Below, in pieces: positions 1-7,063 of a DNA stretch of 7,895 nt. Numbering within the stretch: the stretch's first letter is position 1; each line of letters begins with the position of its first letter. Position numbers and translations under genes: made by a program. This DNA is from Leptofilum sp050292445 (GTDB lineage: Bacteria > Chloroflexota > Anaerolineae > Promineifilales > Promineifilaceae), in NCBI GenBank assembly GCA_050292445.1, contig JBNKLQ010000272.1, positions 1-7,895 of the forward strand, read 5' to 3'. The notes beneath the pieces are model-generated. The model was given only the letters and a program-made list of their open reading frames with translations, was not told where the DNA came from and made no database searches.

Positions 1-316
1 TGCCAAACTGCTCAATCATTTCTTCGGTGCAGCCATGAACGCATAAACTATGTCTGACGGTGGGCAACAAATCAGTGAGGGAGCGAACGGCCGTTGTCTT
101 GGCCGTACCGCGCGGGCCAATGAGCAGCACCCCACCCACTTCTGGATTGATCAGCGACAAGGTCAGGGCTAACTTCATTTCTACCTGACCCACAATGGCT
201 AAAAAGGGGAATGGTTCAATTTCAGCCCGACCCAAATCGGCATCGGGCAGCGAAGTGATTTTAGCGGCAGAGGCATGCCGCAAGATGTCTAGCAGCTTGG
301 AGTGGCGCTCGGTCAT
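1..316 (-). CDS. Magnesium-chelatase-type AAA+ ATPase (ChlI/BchI-like), N-terminal part, cut by window edge
   Basis: About 105 residues are visible, from an ATG at 316-314; the gene continues past position 1. Residues 36-84 match the start of the magnesium chelatase I/D ATPase fold: the FPFLAIVGQVEMKLAL motif, then GGVLLIGPRGTAKTTAVR with Walker A at G67-T74 (lysine K73), then a DLLP segment and a downstream cysteine (GC, about 95-96). In this family the ATPase either drives Mg insertion into protoporphyrin or acts as a MoxR-like chaperone that works with von Willebrand A partners. The visible part cannot separate these roles, so no gene symbol is given. The ATG overlaps the TGA of the upstream thioesterase as ATGA (316-313), which suggests translational coupling. 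It has no clear Shine-Dalgarno of its own. Family call is firm; exact function is open. Confidence 0.85.
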   Translation of the reverse strand, partial: MTERHSKLLDILRHASAAKITSLPDADLGRAEIEPFPFLAIVGQVEMKLALTLSLINPEVGGVLLIGPRGTAKTTAVRSLTDLLPTVRHSLCVHGCTEEMIEQFG

Positions 317-798
317 AAACCTTCCTGATGTCGGTGTTGCAAGCGAAGCGCCTGCCGATTGGCTGCCCGCTCAAAGCGCGCTTTTTCTTCTTCCGTTTCC
401 AAAACAAGGGGAGGAACAGGTACGGGACGGCCGTCTTCATCCAATGCTACGTAAACAAAATAGGCCGTGTTTGTATGGGTCACAGCCCCAGCGATGACGT
501 TTTCGGCCGTTACTACCACCCGTGTTTCCATAGAGGTCCGCCCTACCCAGGTGATTTCCGCCCGCACTGTCATTAAATTACCAATGCTTACCGGTGAATG
601 GAAAGCCATTGAATCCACAGCCACGGTCACGGCGGGACGGCGCGCATGTTTGGTCGCAGCCATTCCCCCGGCTTCATCGCACAGCTTCATGATGAAACCG
701 CCGTGAACATTGCCCAGATTGTTAGCATTGGATGGGCCCATTAGTTGGGTTAACGTAATTTGGGATTCAGACGGCCGTTTTCCTTCCAGCTTATTCAT
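313..798 (-). CDS. Acyl-CoA thioesterase, hotdog fold (BACH/YciA-like)
   Basis: A complete 161-residue protein, the usual length for a single-hotdog acyl-CoA hydrolase. It would cleave acyl-CoA to free fatty acid and CoA in the cytoplasm. The signature lies at residues 24-45: a GNVHGGFIMK stretch followed by DEAGG, in which the HGG turn and the acidic pair D41/E42 correspond to the active-site region of the BACH/ACOT7 type. A later MAFHSPV segment (64-70) and TNTAYFVYVALD strand (109-120) complete the fold. The tail from about 131 is charged and helical. The start is the ATG at 798-796, with only a weak TAGG six bases upstream. Its stop overlaps the start of the chelatase-type ATPase by four bases (ATGA). 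The functional link between the two genes is unknown. Acyl-chain preference cannot be read from sequence. Confidence 0.9.
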   Translation of the reverse strand: MNKLEGKRPSESQITLTQLMGPSNANNLGNVHGGFIMKLCDEAGGMAATKHARRPAVTVAVDSMAFHSPVSIGNLMTVRAEITWVGRTSMETRVVVTAENVIAGAVTHTNTAYFVYVALDEDGRPVPVPPLVLETEEEKARFERAANRQALRLQHRHQEGL

Positions 799-894
799 GC
801 AATACCTACGTGAATATTGGCCACAGAGTTCACAGAGGTTTTTGAGAATTGTTCTCTTTCTATATCTGCACTTCTTCCTCTGTGGCTATTGTTG
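799..894. repeat. Intergenic spacer with inverted CACAGAG repeats and a small nested hairpin
   Basis: The spacer between the small repeat protein and the thioesterase contains GCCACAGAG at 820-828 and its exact complement CTCTGTGGC at 878-886. A second CACAGAGG at 831-838 can pair instead with CCTCTGTG at 877-884, so two pairings compete for the same right arm. Between the arms sits a 5-bp hairpin, GAGAA-TTG-TTCTC (844-856). On the minus strand the structure follows the stop codon of the small gene and could end or attenuate transcription, but no proper T-run follows it. It may also be a short dispersed palindromic element. I see no convincing promoter here for the thioesterase gene. Confidence 0.5.
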
Positions 895-1245
895 TTATTC
901 CATGTCGGGTCGGGTCTCAGAAACATAAATGAGGCGTTCGGGGTATTCTTCAAACATGTCAATGATTTGATGCGGCAGCGAGGCCAGCATGGGAGCAAGG
1001 GGCATGTTAGCTGGCAATTTCGGCCGTTCTGGGCGCGGTGGTGGCTCCAGACGCAGCTTGTCTACCGGGCGGGTACGTTTGCGCAGCAGCCGCTTATCAT
1101 CGCTCAAAAAACCCAGGTACAAGCCACCTGTATCGTACACATCACGCCCCACGGTAAAACCAATCCACTCGCCATCTACATTAAAAACGTGGCCATCGGT
1201 GTAAACAGCGACCCACTCACCATCAGTACGATAAATTGGTACCAT
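895..1245 (-). CDS. Small hypothetical protein with three 16-residue beta repeats and a proline-rich middle
   Basis: A 116-residue protein if read from the ATG at 1245-1243. Residues 3-18, 19-34 and 35-50 are three consecutive repeats of 16 residues with the pattern aromatic-x-x-[DG]-G-x-[WY]-small/aliphatic-x-[FY]; DGEW occurs in the first two and GGLY at the same place in the third. This resembles the small beta-flower type domains found in bacteria, in which short beta units pack around an axis; that match is from memory and tentative. Residues 51-63 are strongly basic (KRLLRKRTR), 66-86 are proline-rich and the tail is acidic. No signal peptide or membrane segment is visible. I prefer 1245 over the ATG at 1254 because GAGG lies nine bases before 1245 but directly abuts 1254 (119 residues if used). 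It has its own promoter just upstream. Function is unknown. Confidence 0.75.
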   Translation of the reverse strand: MVPIYRTDGEWVAVYTDGHVFNVDGEWIGFTVGRDVYDTGGLYLGFLSDDKRLLRKRTRPVDKLRLEPPPRPERPKLPANMPLAPMLASLPHQIIDMFEEYPERLIYVSETRPDME

Positions 1246-1288
1246 AATATCCATCCTCAATTGGGATCTCTTTCTTTTCAGTGCCTGC

Positions 1289-1317
1289 ATTATAGTGATG
1301 GACGGGAGCAGAATCAA
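1289..1317 (-). promoter_or_regulatory. Sigma70-type promoter for the small repeat protein
   Basis: On the minus strand, TTGATT (1317-1312) and a perfect TATAAT (1294-1289) are separated by exactly 17 bp. Transcription would start near 1282, giving a leader of about 35 bases that contains the GAGG before the start at 1245. The promoter lies immediately after the terminator of the upstream ATPase unit, so the small gene appears to be transcribed independently. The -10 is perfect and the -35 matches four of six consensus bases. Confidence 0.75.
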
Positions 1318-1334
1318 GAAACCCTCATCTTTAC

Positions 1335-1369
1335 AAAAAAATGCCAGACACGGATCCGTGTCTGGCATT
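1335..1369 (-). terminator. Rho-independent terminator of the two-ATPase unit (perfect 30-bp palindrome plus T-run)
   Basis: Positions 1340-1369 form a perfect palindrome with 15-bp arms and GGATCC at the centre. As RNA it folds into a GC-rich stem with a small GATC loop. On the minus strand it is followed at once by a run of six T residues (1340-1335 on the complement of the A-run). It begins 25 bases after the stop codon of the EAD-like ATPase. No T-run exists on the other side, so it acts in one direction only and separates the ATPase pair from the next promoter. Confidence 0.9.
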
Positions 1370-1394
1370 CTCATATTCAAGAGTAAGAAGCATT

Positions 1395-2693
1395 TTAGAT
1401 GATGTTTCCGCGCTCCAGGCGAATGGCATCGGTTAACGGACCCAGATCGTGCCGATTGCGCCAATAATTAACCATTTCACGCGCTTTGGCTGGTTTACTT
1501 TGCCCCGGCAAGGATTCAAAATCCATGCCTAGATCAAAACAAAGGGTACGCAATTCGTCCAGGTCAAATGAATCGACCAGGGCATGCCGAATGCGGGCCA
1601 AATCTGCGCCTGAATATGGCATGATGGTCGCAGGTTCCGCTGGCTGCATTTGGGCATATTGCCGCAGCCAGGTATGGAAGACACGGCCGTTTATATACGC
1701 ATGTCCATCCGCTTTATAAAGCAAGCCATATCCATGCAAGCGACGCACAATGGCATCCAGTTCAATGGCGGGATAATTGAGTTCAGTTAACGGCCGTCCG
1801 CTGGCCACCGCCAGCAAAATGGTGCGTTCATTCGTGGTAAAACTGTGCCACCACTGATCAAAGTAAGGGGCCAAATCAGCCGCCAGCTGCTGCCGAATCC
1901 CCTCAGCATCCGGCTCACCGCCAGCTCGCCTGCGTTGGAACCATTTAGCGGCCGTCGCCTGTACAAAAAATGGCAGCGATCCAGCCAATGCTTGAATGTC
2001 CTGCACCTCATCCTGGCTAAAATGCACCCCACCCTTCGCCGCAGGCGTGTCAATCAGCTTAGTCGCTTCCGTCAGCTCCAGGGCTGACATATAAATAGGG
2101 GTTGGGTAAAAAATGTTGTAGAAGGGAGAAGTCGGCGGCAGGCCTAAACGCGTTCCCAACGTGTATAAATCCCAATAAGAAGCCGTTACGCAAGCCAGAT
2201 CATATTCCAGCACACCCGTCATAGCGCGCAGCTCAGTTAAAAAATCCTGGGTAAATGCTTCCGAGCGTAAATGATCGAACTCATCCAGGAGCAGCACAAT
2301 ACGCTTGCCAGGGAATTGGCACAGGTAAGCTTCCACGTCGTACAACTTGGTCTGACCCAAAGGCGATTCCTTCCACAAAAAATCAGTTTGACCCCGGCCT
2401 AAATTCACTTTTAAGCGTTGCAGCAGGCGATAATAGAAGTCGGAGGGGGTTTTGCAGGACGAAACGTCCAGGTAGATCATGGTGTACTCGTCTGGCCTGG
2501 GTAGATATTGCGCCATTGTTGCAGGATGCGCGACATATTGCAGAAAGGAAGTTTTGCCTGCGCGACGCACGCCCAATATGCTCACAGACTGGGCCTGTCG
2601 CCCCCCAATGATTTCAAAGAATCGGGTAGCTTGTTCATGACGGCCGTAAAAATCGGCCGGGTGCTTAATTGGATGTCCAACAATGTAAGACAT
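1395..2693 (-). CDS. STAND-type P-loop ATPase with C-terminal effector-associated (EAD-like) domain
   Basis: A complete 432-residue protein. Residues about 12-30 (PADFYGRHEQ) are the lead-in typical of AAA/STAND ATPases of this group. Walker A is GVRRAGKTS at 41-49 (K47) and Walker B is IVLLLDEFD at 132-140. Residues 287-345 look like a winged helix that follows the ATPase (TNERTILLAV, then an arginine-rich helix and a GLLYK wing). Residues 362-430 form a separate helical module, with FDLDELRTLCFDLG then LPG and KAREMV motifs; this is the style of the death-like effector-associated domains that recruit partners in bacterial conflict systems. I cannot assign a subfamily number with certainty. 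The start at 2693 is supported by AGGTGGAG ten bases upstream. It lies 36 bp after the 1397-residue protein and is followed by a strong terminator, so the two form one transcript. Likely role: NTP-driven switch that couples a signal from the upstream giant to an effector (inference). Confidence 0.85.
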   Translation of the reverse strand: MSYIVGHPIKHPADFYGRHEQATRFFEIIGGRQAQSVSILGVRRAGKTSFLQYVAHPATMAQYLPRPDEYTMIYLDVSSCKTPSDFYYRLLQRLKVNLGRGQTDFLWKESPLGQTKLYDVEAYLCQFPGKRIVLLLDEFDHLRSEAFTQDFLTELRAMTGVLEYDLACVTASYWDLYTLGTRLGLPPTSPFYNIFYPTPIYMSALELTEATKLIDTPAAKGGVHFSQDEVQDIQALAGSLPFFVQATAAKWFQRRRAGGEPDAEGIRQQLAADLAPYFDQWWHSFTTNERTILLAVASGRPLTELNYPAIELDAIVRRLHGYGLLYKADGHAYINGRVFHTWLRQYAQMQPAEPATIMPYSGADLARIRHALVDSFDLDELRTLCFDLGMDFESLPGQSKPAKAREMVNYWRNRHDLGPLTDAIRLERGNII

Positions 2694-2703
2694 ATAAATA
2701 CAG

Positions 2704-2711
2704 CTCCACCT
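2704..2711 (-). promoter_or_regulatory. Ribosome binding site of the EAD-like ATPase
   Basis: AGGTGGAG on the minus strand lies ten bases before the ATG at 2693. It sits inside the 36-bp gap after the stop codon of the upstream gene, and the gap has no visible promoter, which supports translation from a shared transcript. Confidence 0.6.
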
Positions 2712-2729
2712 AAATAAACGTTACTGTAA

Positions 2730-5700
2730 CTAAGTCGTCGATAAAAGTGATCCCAAAGGGTGCTTATGCGCCACCCAGCGCCGCAGCAGATCAAACGAGA
2801 TGGCGTACGCATAATCTTTGCTGATAAGCGTGGGTTCCCAGCCATTGGGTTGGGCCAACCGCCGCTGAATCTGCCGCTCTACAGGCACTCGCGTGAGCAA
2901 ACGCCGCACTTCCAGCTGCTTCAGCGCCATGTTAATGGCATCTTCAGAATAGGTCGTCTCCCGCAGCCGGGACGAGATTTCAGCCCGCGACACATTCTCT
3001 TCACCAATATCATGTGTCCCGGCCAATGATGCCATGACAAACCGCTCAACGGCCGTACTCTCATTCCAAAGATGCTGTAAATGACTATCATCCTCTTCAA
3101 TTACCAAATTAATGGTCTCGCGCACATCCCCAATAGTGATCAGCTTGCTGCGCCGTCCTTCCAGATTGGTTGAACTGACCAATCGGTGGCATATCAGCTG
3201 ACTAAAATAGGGATGGCCACGCGTGGTCAACCAAATGCGATCCACCGCCAGGTCGTCATACTGAATCATCGGCGCTACCGGTTCACGAATCAACGTTTCC
3301 GTCTCTTCGCGACTTAAATAATCAATTTCTCGGCTAATGCCCACGTGGAAAATAATGCTCCAATAATCTTCTACCAGCTGGTTGGTTCCGGCTAAAATAA
3401 ACGTAATCCGTGTTCGGTGCTGCATCAAGGAGCGCAGGTAAGGGAAAATGTCGGATGAAAGACGACCACGTTCCACACTTTCCTGGAGCTGCTCCATTTC
3501 ATCAATGATGAGTACCAACAATCCATTGGGTGGCAATATATCTTCAATTTGATCCAGAAATTGATCAAATTCGCTAAAGAGTGTGCCGTTGGTAGACCAA
3601 TTCTCTCGCGGCGTGATTTCTATGCCGCGCTTGTGCAGATTACGAATAATTTGCTGGCTAAAGCGGGCAAAAAATTCCGGCATTTCACAGCCGGCCAACC
3701 GCTGCAAATCGATGTAAACGGGGTAAATGGGATATCCAGGATATTCGCGGATGGTTTTGCCACGCTTGCCGCCCACCAGTTGGTACAAGGTAGAGGTTTT
3801 GCCCATGCGACGCTGCCCGTACAAAATGAGAGTGTGGGGCTGCGTTTTGCCCAACAGATTTTCTTCAATCCACATGAACACATCTTCGCGACCCTTGTAC
3901 AGCTCTTCAGAAGCGGGGGTCAACGGCTTACCCACCACATACGGATTGTCGATGTGGAACAAGGAACGTTCTTGCGCCTGGAAGCTCACCGGCTTTTCAA
4001 TGAGCTGACGATATTCGTGGCCGCGCACATCGTAATATGTTACGCGAGCCGTCAGGCTGGTTTGCTTTTCACGCGGCTGTAACCAGATAGAAACCGGGTA
4101 TTCTTGACCAGCGTCTAAGGTGCCCACAGGCAAAACGGCCGAATCGCGCTCTGTCTCATACCCATTTGAGGGCAATATCTCCAGCGTCACATTTTCCACC
4201 AGACTGCCAAACAGCGGGTTCACAAGCCGGGCCACCACATTGGCTCTGCCACGACTGACGACCACATCTTCACTATCCAGCTCAAAATCGAGCGACACCA
4301 TCAAATCGGAGCCTCCGGATGAAGTGATTTCACCCAGTTCCTGCAAGATCATGCGCGTAGTCTCAGAGATGGGTCGGTTATCTATCGTGCGCAGCCGTTC
4401 AATCTCGGCGCGGGAGACAAGTATGTTTTCCCGATCCTTGGAGAATCGCTGCGCGTACCACTCAAACTCTTCTCGGGTAAGTGGATGGCGAGGTAGCATT
4501 TCTATTTGGAAAATGCGGAACTCGTAATCTTTAAACACGTATTCACGCCGGGAGAACTGCCGCTTTTGCACCGGCTTAAACTCGTGCACAATGCGATAAT
4601 CTTTGGGGTTGCGAATTCCCAATTCTTCCTGCAATTCGCGTTGAATAGCTCGGGCAAAGGAGTCGCGGTCCCCTTTTTGGTTGTCGATCTTGCCACCAAT
4701 CAGGTTAAACATGCCCCAGTTGCTGTTCCATTGCAGCAAATATTTGCGGTCTTCGCCGCTGCCCACAGTAATGGCCGCAAAGGAACTACGCTGGCGCAAG
4801 TCGCTTAGAACTTCCGTTAATTCTAACGGCCGTTCCCCACCTTCAATCGCCTGCTTACCAGAAACCAACGCACAGCTCAACGCCAGGCGCTTAGCCCAAG
4901 GCTCATGATCCAGCCCCTTAAACTTCAGCGCAGCCATGCTGTGGAAAAAAACAGCCACCGGGAAATGGTATTTAAACCGCTCTGGGCTGTATGTTTCAGC
5001 AATCTGCCGCAAAGAGAAAAGAAAATAGAGCAGATTCTCCGAATACATGGGGAAGTGGGTGTATAAATTGTCATACCACTCTGGCTGGAAATCGCGCAAA
5101 CTGGCTAGGAAATCTTCAAAATTTAATTCGGCCGTTTGCAACAGCACGTTTTCTACCAGCAAAGCAAACTGCGTTGCCGTCGTCTCATCCCACAAGCCCT
5201 CGTCTATCATCTCCTTGTACAAACGGTACATAATATGCGTGCGGAACTCCACTTCCAGCTTGGCCAAATCAAAATAAACATGCCCTGGCCTGGCATCTGA
5301 AAAGTCAATGAACCAAACCGGCATCTCATCGCTTACTTCCACCAAAATGTTGCTGGTGTTCAAATCGCCATGCACCACTGGGGAAACCTGTGGGATCGGC
5401 ACAATCATATCTTCACGGCCAATTTCCCAAAGCAAGCAGCGCACATTGGTGATGGGCGATAAAAAGCGACCAGAGGCAAACTCAAAAGAATCATTATCAA
5501 AATCGTATGGCTTGCCGGTAATCGCCGCAATGTTCTCTGCCAAAATCGTTTCGTCCGTAGCCAGAACCCGGCCACGCACGCTGATTCGCTTACCCCGGCG
5601 GAACACAGGGTGTGTCAACATTTGCCGCTGTGATTCCTTCAGACGGATTTTAAAGCGCAAAATGGGGTGATTTTTATCTTTTAGCAGATTGGAGATAGGG

Positions 5701-6923
5701 TAACGCGAGATTAAATCGTCGTGCACATACAGCACGCCCTCTTTCGTGTCCAGTTCTGCTACCTCAAAACCACGCAGCTCCACGCTAGGTGTTTCCCCTT
5801 GACGTACAGCTTTGTGAATGTCACGCAGGGCTGAATTTCCTGGTACGGCCGAAAGCGTCGTCAACTCTTCCGCAGCAATAACAAAATCAGCATTTGACTC
5901 TTTGGGATCGATCAGCTCAGCCTCATCCAGCGTAAGGCTAGGCGGTAAAACGCGCGCATAGAGCGGTGCCCAATAGCGCAGCTCCGTATCAGAACTGCCC
6001 GCATACAGCTGCTCCAGGCTCAGGCGTAGCTGGGACAACACCTTATCAATAAGCTCTTTACGCACACGGTTTTGGTCGCGTAAAAATTGGGTCAGGGTGA
6101 TGGCGTCTTTGTTGGACCCAGCCAGCGTGTAGCAGGCCCCAGCCAGGTGTTCACCCCGGATCATCTTGCCCTGAATTTGGCCGACCTGGCGGTTCAAGCG
6201 TGGCTGAATGAGCCGTTCTTGCTTTTCTTGCACCGCTTCCAGCCTATCGGCGACATCTATTTTGAGAATACGCTTAAGCTGGTGCGCGGGTTTAACGGTA
6301 TAAATCCGGGAGCCACTAAACCCTTCATCCATACGGAAAATTTGCACCACATCACTGCCAGCAAAAAGCCGCTTAATAATGTAGCGTTCCTCTGGATTTT
6401 GAGTAAGCGCTTCCAGGTCTGTATAGCTGAGGCCAGGTTCAATACGGGGTTTGAGCGTTTCGCTGGTGTATTGATCGAACAGCTCATGCCATTTGGTAGG
6501 TGAAAAGACGTGTGTCTGAACCTGCTCTACCAGGTGGGCCACTTTAGGAGATTCTTTGAGGAAATGCCAGGTAGCTCCGGCGCGCATCAGATTCTTCATG
6601 CGATCATCGGCATGGCTGGTAAAGACAACGATGGGGAGCTTCGGCCGTATTTCGCGCGCCTGGGTCATGAACATCATGATCTCAGGTAAGGAATCGCTGT
6701 CGGCATCAATAAAGATCAGGTCGATGTCTCGATTGGCGTTAACAACGTCCAGCGCTTTGTCGAAGGCGCTTTCCACGTAAAATTTGAAGATATGGGTATG
6801 AATCAAAACATTGTTTGGGAAGATTGGCTGTGGCTGTGAATTTTGCGGCTGGGCAAAAGCACCAGCAACACAAAGCGTTTTGAGTTTCATGACACCACGG
6901 AAAAGTCCAGATGTCACTGTCAC
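2730..6923 (-). CDS. Giant mosaic regulator: receiver-like, APH kinase-like (OB-like insert), Nudix, Ig-like, STAND ATPase, winged helix
   Basis: A 1397-residue protein beginning at a GTG; GAGGAGG lies seven bases upstream, while the in-frame ATG at 6890 lacks such a site. Domains in order: 13-140 receiver-like fold (D73 in FIDAD, T102/S103, K123 in FLKES) lacking the usual N-terminal acidic pair; 188-690 aminoglycoside-phosphotransferase/kinase-like fold with a glycine loop GFSGS (201-205), K221, catalytic HGDLNTSN (H518, D520, N525) and metal-binding D540 in IDFSD; about 380-470 a beta-rich OB-like insert between the lobes; 712-865 Nudix hydrolase with GGKI (743-746) and RELQEELGI (762-770); 873-982 Ig-like sandwich; 990-1285 STAND P-loop ATPase (Walker A GQRRMGKTS 1036-1044, Walker B LIIDEME 1138-1144); 1289-1390 winged-helix-like end. 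No signal peptide or membrane segment is visible, so it is probably cytosolic. Kinase, Nudix and ATPase key residues are all present. It precedes the EAD-like ATPase by 36 bp. The kinase-like region resembles the ternary-complex-associated kinase-like domains of bacterial conflict systems (from memory). Substrates are unknown. Confidence 0.9.
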   Translation of the reverse strand: MTVTSGLFRGVMKLKTLCVAGAFAQPQNSQPQPIFPNNVLIHTHIFKFYVESAFDKALDVVNANRDIDLIFIDADSDSLPEIMMFMTQAREIRPKLPIVVFTSHADDRMKNLMRAGATWHFLKESPKVAHLVEQVQTHVFSPTKWHELFDQYTSETLKPRIEPGLSYTDLEALTQNPEERYIIKRLFAGSDVVQIFRMDEGFSGSRIYTVKPAHQLKRILKIDVADRLEAVQEKQERLIQPRLNRQVGQIQGKMIRGEHLAGACYTLAGSNKDAITLTQFLRDQNRVRKELIDKVLSQLRLSLEQLYAGSSDTELRYWAPLYARVLPPSLTLDEAELIDPKESNADFVIAAEELTTLSAVPGNSALRDIHKAVRQGETPSVELRGFEVAELDTKEGVLYVHDDLISRYPISNLLKDKNHPILRFKIRLKESQRQMLTHPVFRRGKRISVRGRVLATDETILAENIAAITGKPYDFDNDSFEFASGRFLSPITNVRCLLWEIGREDMIVPIPQVSPVVHGDLNTSNILVEVSDEMPVWFIDFSDARPGHVYFDLAKLEVEFRTHIMYRLYKEMIDEGLWDETTATQFALLVENVLLQTAELNFEDFLASLRDFQPEWYDNLYTHFPMYSENLLYFLFSLRQIAETYSPERFKYHFPVAVFFHSMAALKFKGLDHEPWAKRLALSCALVSGKQAIEGGERPLELTEVLSDLRQRSSFAAITVGSGEDRKYLLQWNSNWGMFNLIGGKIDNQKGDRDSFARAIQRELQEELGIRNPKDYRIVHEFKPVQKRQFSRREYVFKDYEFRIFQIEMLPRHPLTREEFEWYAQRFSKDRENILVSRAEIERLRTIDNRPISETTRMILQELGEITSSGGSDLMVSLDFELDSEDVVVSRGRANVVARLVNPLFGSLVENVTLEILPSNGYETERDSAVLPVGTLDAGQEYPVSIWLQPREKQTSLTARVTYYDVRGHEYRQLIEKPVSFQAQERSLFHIDNPYVVGKPLTPASEELYKGREDVFMWIEENLLGKTQPHTLILYGQRRMGKTSTLYQLVGGKRGKTIREYPGYPIYPVYIDLQRLAGCEMPEFFARFSQQIIRNLHKRGIEITPRENWSTNGTLFSEFDQFLDQIEDILPPNGLLVLIIDEMEQLQESVERGRLSSDIFPYLRSLMQHRTRITFILAGTNQLVEDYWSIIFHVGISREIDYLSREETETLIREPVAPMIQYDDLAVDRIWLTTRGHPYFSQLICHRLVSSTNLEGRRSKLITIGDVRETINLVIEEDDSHLQHLWNESTAVERFVMASLAGTHDIGEENVSRAEISSRLRETTYSEDAINMALKQLEVRRLLTRVPVERQIQRRLAQPNGWEPTLISKDYAYAISFDLLRRWVAHKHPLGSLLSTT

Positions 6924-6930
6924 TTATCAT

Positions 6931-6937
6931 CCTCCTC
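6931..6937 (-). promoter_or_regulatory. Strong Shine-Dalgarno that fixes the GTG start of the giant regulator
   Basis: GAGGAGG on the minus strand lies seven bases before the GTG at 6923-6921. The ATG at 6930 between them is in another frame and meets a conserved-protein reading nowhere. This spacing is optimal and favours GTG 6923 over the in-frame ATG at 6890. Confidence 0.8.
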
Positions 6938-7063
6938 AGATACGCGCCTGGAATATTGCCATTCACCTGGGTATGCAGGGACTCATTTGTCTTGGTGAAC
7001 TTTCCCACTGGCTAAATTAGCATAAACCAGTTGGGGCAAAGGGTGGCCAAAAGGATACGGCCG

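Noticed and set aside
817..1386. Plus-strand open frame of 189 codons
   Set aside because: It runs antisense through the small repeat protein, its promoter and the terminator palindrome. Its product shows no known motif or domain pattern, while the minus strand has all of these signals.
1246..1464. N-terminal extension of the small repeat protein up to 1464 (189 residues)
   Set aside because: The extension would overlap the upstream ATPase gene by 70 bases and read through the terminator and promoter. The ribosome site and repeat pattern support a start at 1245 or 1254.
3549..4082. Plus-strand open frame of 177 codons inside the giant gene
   Set aside because: It lies antisense to the STAND ATPase region with its Walker motifs and has no ribosome site or recognisable motif; it is a shadow frame.
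6840..6890. Signal-peptide-like start MKLKTLCVAGAFAQ at the in-frame ATG 6890
   Set aside because: The stretch is short and fits the first strand of the receiver-like fold. The GTG at 6923 has the much better ribosome site, and the rest of the protein is clearly cytosolic in type.
6739..7008. Minus-strand 89-codon frame overlapping the start of the giant gene
   Set aside because: It shares most of its length with the giant gene in another frame and shows no motif. The GAGGAGG site is explained by the GTG at 6923.
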